DNA from: Syntrophomonadaceae bacterium
Lineage (GTDB): Bacteria > Bacillota > Syntrophomonadia > Syntrophomonadales > Syntrophomonadaceae
Reading direction: 5' to 3'
DNA: 35,877 nucleotides
Assembly (NCBI GenBank): GCA_012511795.1
Contig: JAAZFJ010000147.1
Span: 1 to 35,877, forward strand
The notes beneath the pieces are model-generated. The model was not told the origin of the DNA and did not search any database. It worked only from the letters and a program-made list of their open reading frames with translations. Shown in pieces: positions 34,530 to 35,877 of the stretch. How positions within the stretch are numbered: position 1 is the stretch's first letter; each line of letters opens with the position of its first letter. Made by a program: the position numbers and the translations under genes.

Positions 34530-35234
34530 ATTACTAAAAAAAGATGGTTAGTTTTTGGAATAATAGCTTTGATTGTAACTGCAGGAATATTATCTGCTGA
34601 AAAAATACATGAAATATATATTAAATCACAACTGGAACCTCTGGTGGAATTAACTGAATCAATTAACAATATGTATGAGCTGAATTCATACAGATATAAC
34701 CTGGTTTCCGGTTTCACAGTTGATCAGCGGAAGGAGGTGATAAGCGAGGTCGTTGGGGAGAAACAGAACGGAAATACCCATATAAAGGGGGAGATGGTCA
34801 ACACAGAAATAGATATTTATTATATCGACCGTACCATCTACAATTACGATTCTTTTTCCGACAAATGGCTGGTTATTGAAAGCAGCAGCCAGAGTTCTGA
34901 AGAATTACTGATCTCAGAACTAAACCCATTATCAAACTTCTCTTTTAAAGAGGTTGCGCTAATTGAGAAAATTGGTTTTGAGAAAGTAGATGGTACAGAA
35001 TGTCTGGTAGTCAAGTGTAATCCGGCAATTGAAAACCAACTCCTGGAAACATTATGGCAGAACTTTGAATATCAAATGTGGTTGGATTATAAAGACCGAC
35101 TGGTGAAAAAAGCATTACTATCTGCCGAAAATAAGCAATCACCTAATACTGTTTTGAAAATTGAGGCTAAGTTTTCTGACTTTGATAAGGATATTCCCAT
35201 TAACCCGCCCGATACTACTGTGAAAAAGAAATAA
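34530..35234 (+). CDS. Membrane-anchored hypothetical protein with probable ATT start
   Basis: From ATT 34530 the frame encodes 234 aa beginning ITKKRWLVFGIIALIVTAGILSAEKI, a classic basic-plus-hydrophobic signal anchor. GGAGGTG at 34516-34522 sits 7 bp before it. The ORF-track start (TTG 34569) would begin in the middle of the hydrophobic segment and has no ribosome binding site; no ATG, GTG or TTG exists upstream in frame before the stop at 34475. The extracytoplasmic part (WLVIESSSQSSEELLISELNPLSNF...MWLDYKDRLVKKALL) vaguely resembles lipoprotein-sorting LolA/RseB-type folds seen in Firmicutes hypotheticals. Function unknown. It is followed by a terminator. Confidence 0.75.
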   Translation: MTKKRWLVFGIIALIVTAGILSAEKIHEIYIKSQLEPLVELTESINNMYELNSYRYNLVSGFTVDQRKEVISEVVGEKQNGNTHIKGEMVNTEIDIYYIDRTIYNYDSFSDKWLVIESSSQSSEELLISELNPLSNFSFKEVALIEKIGFEKVDGTECLVVKCNPAIENQLLETLWQNFEYQMWLDYKDRLVKKALLSAENKQSPNTVLKIEAKFSDFDKDIPINPPDTTVKKK

Positions 35235-35245
35235 TATTGATAAGC

Positions 35246-35275
35246 TAAGGGGCCAAAAGGCCCCTTAATAATTTT
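35246..35275 (+). terminator. GC-rich palindromic terminator
   Basis: TAAGGGGCC aaaa GGCCCCTTA, a perfect 9-bp stem (35246-35254 with 35259-35267), then ATAATTTT. The T-run is interrupted. Confidence 0.7.
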
Positions 35276-35289
35276 CTGGGTACTAACAT

Positions 35290-35318
35290 TTGCTACAAAA
35301 CCTGCCAGTTGCTATAAT
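35290..35318 (+). promoter_or_regulatory. Putative hpt promoter with extended -10
   Basis: TTGCTA (35290-35295), 17-bp spacer, TGC-TATAAT (TATAAT at 35313-35318). It is followed within 10 bp by the AGGAGGG ribosome binding site, so the leader is very short. Confidence 0.65.
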
Positions 35319-35340
35319 CGTTTTGTAGGAGGGATTGCAG

Positions 35341-35877
35341 TTGAATCTTAAGGAAGTAGATGTTCTAATAACCCCGGAAGAAATTAAATCCAAAGTACAG
35401 ATGCTGGGACAGGAAATCGCCAGGGAATATGAGGGAAAGAACCTTTTGCTGGTGGGCATTTTAAAAGGTGCTTTTATATTTATGGCAGACCTGGTAAGAG
35501 AAATCGATATTCCTTTAAATATTGACTTCATGGATGTTTCCAGTTATGGTGCCTCAACAGTTTCTTCAGGGGAAGTAAGGATTATAAAAGATCTGGATTT
35601 TTCTATCAAAGGTAAAAATGTTCTGCTGGTGGAGGATATTATTGATACTGGACTGACTTTGAAATATATAACGGAAATACTGCGTAAAAGAGAACCTGAG
35701 AGTATTAAAATCTGCTGTATGCTGGATAAACCCTCCCGCCGGGTTGCTGATATTAAACCTGATTTTTACGGCTATGCAATAGAGGACCGCTTTGTAGTAG
35801 GCTATGGACTGGATTATGCAGAAAACTATCGTGAATACCCGGCAATCTGTGAATTGAAATCGTTTATTTATCAGGGA
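35341..35877 (+). CDS. hpt: Hypoxanthine phosphoribosyltransferase (3' end at window edge)
   Basis: TTG 35341 follows AGGAGGG. 179 codons are open to the window end without a stop, close to the full ~180-aa family length, so only the last residues are missing. The PRPP-binding loop is VEDIIDTGLTL, the N-terminal LLLVGILKGAFIFMADLVR block binds pyrophosphate, and DFMDVSSYG holds the flexible loop. It salvages hypoxanthine/guanine to IMP/GMP. The ORF track missed it because of the TTG start and the edge. In Firmicutes hpt commonly precedes ftsH, which may lie just outside. Confidence 0.95.
   Translation, partial: MNLKEVDVLITPEEIKSKVQMLGQEIAREYEGKNLLLVGILKGAFIFMADLVREIDIPLNIDFMDVSSYGASTVSSGEVRIIKDLDFSIKGKNVLLVEDIIDTGLTLKYITEILRKREPESIKICCMLDKPSRRVADIKPDFYGYAIEDRFVVGYGLDYAENYREYPAICELKSFIYQG

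Overview
The window reads as a chromosomal segment of a low-to-moderate GC, anaerobic Gram-positive bacterium (Firmicutes, class Clostridia). Pointers are the strong AGGAGG-type ribosome binding sites, many TTG and GTG starts, intrinsic terminators, a CIRCE-controlled groESL operon, a ferredoxin-linked 2-oxoacid oxidoreductase, and the Firmicutes order acpS-(nnr)-alr-ndoAI-ndoA. A Syntrophomonas-like lineage is my guess, with low confidence. No phage, insertion sequence, CRISPR array, rRNA or tRNA gene was recognised.

Layout. 1-285 is the 3' end of a sensor histidine kinase, followed by a gene-poor gap closed by a terminator. 607-2667 is a YyaL-type thioredoxin-domain protein. 2753-5266 is a zinc/manganese ABC transporter (lipoprotein, ATPase, permease). 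5402-6358 is an L,D-transpeptidase. 6364-10268 (minus strand) is a four-subunit 2-oxoacid:ferredoxin oxidoreductase operon (gamma, delta, alpha, beta) followed by a FadR/GntR-type regulator; palindromes in the upstream intergenic region are candidate operators. 10661-12734 holds a YedF-like sulfurtransferase and the MgtE magnesium transporter.

12973-17222 is a housekeeping cluster: acpS, nnr, a CBS-pair protein, alr, and the NdoAI/NdoA (MazEF-type) toxin-antitoxin pair. 17375-20976 holds a class I glutamine amidotransferase-like hydrolase, an amidohydrolase, a 63-aa small protein and a secreted GH18 protein. 21136-24542 runs from a type-4 uracil-DNA glycosylase into the tRNA t6A genes tsaE, tsaB and tsaD, with rimI between tsaB and tsaD. 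A cluster of DnaA-box sequences lies between tsaD and lgt. lgt and a 5-formyltetrahydrofolate cyclo-ligase follow, ending at a bidirectional terminator against a minus-strand nfeD-stomatin pair.

27945-30564 is a molybdopterin operon (a Cys-containing 57-aa protein, moaA, moaC, a MOSC protein, mogA) with a leader that can fold. 30778-32728 is groES-groEL. glnA (minus strand), a membrane-anchored protein that appears to begin at an ATT codon, and hpt (cut by the window edge) finish the segment.

Most of the window is ordinary core genome. The points most worth following are the DnaA-box cluster after tsaD, the FadR-like palindromes near the oxidoreductase operon, the foldable RNA segments in the molybdopterin leader and between the alpha and beta oxidoreductase genes, and the ATT start. 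I did not find a clear, wholly new multigene system.
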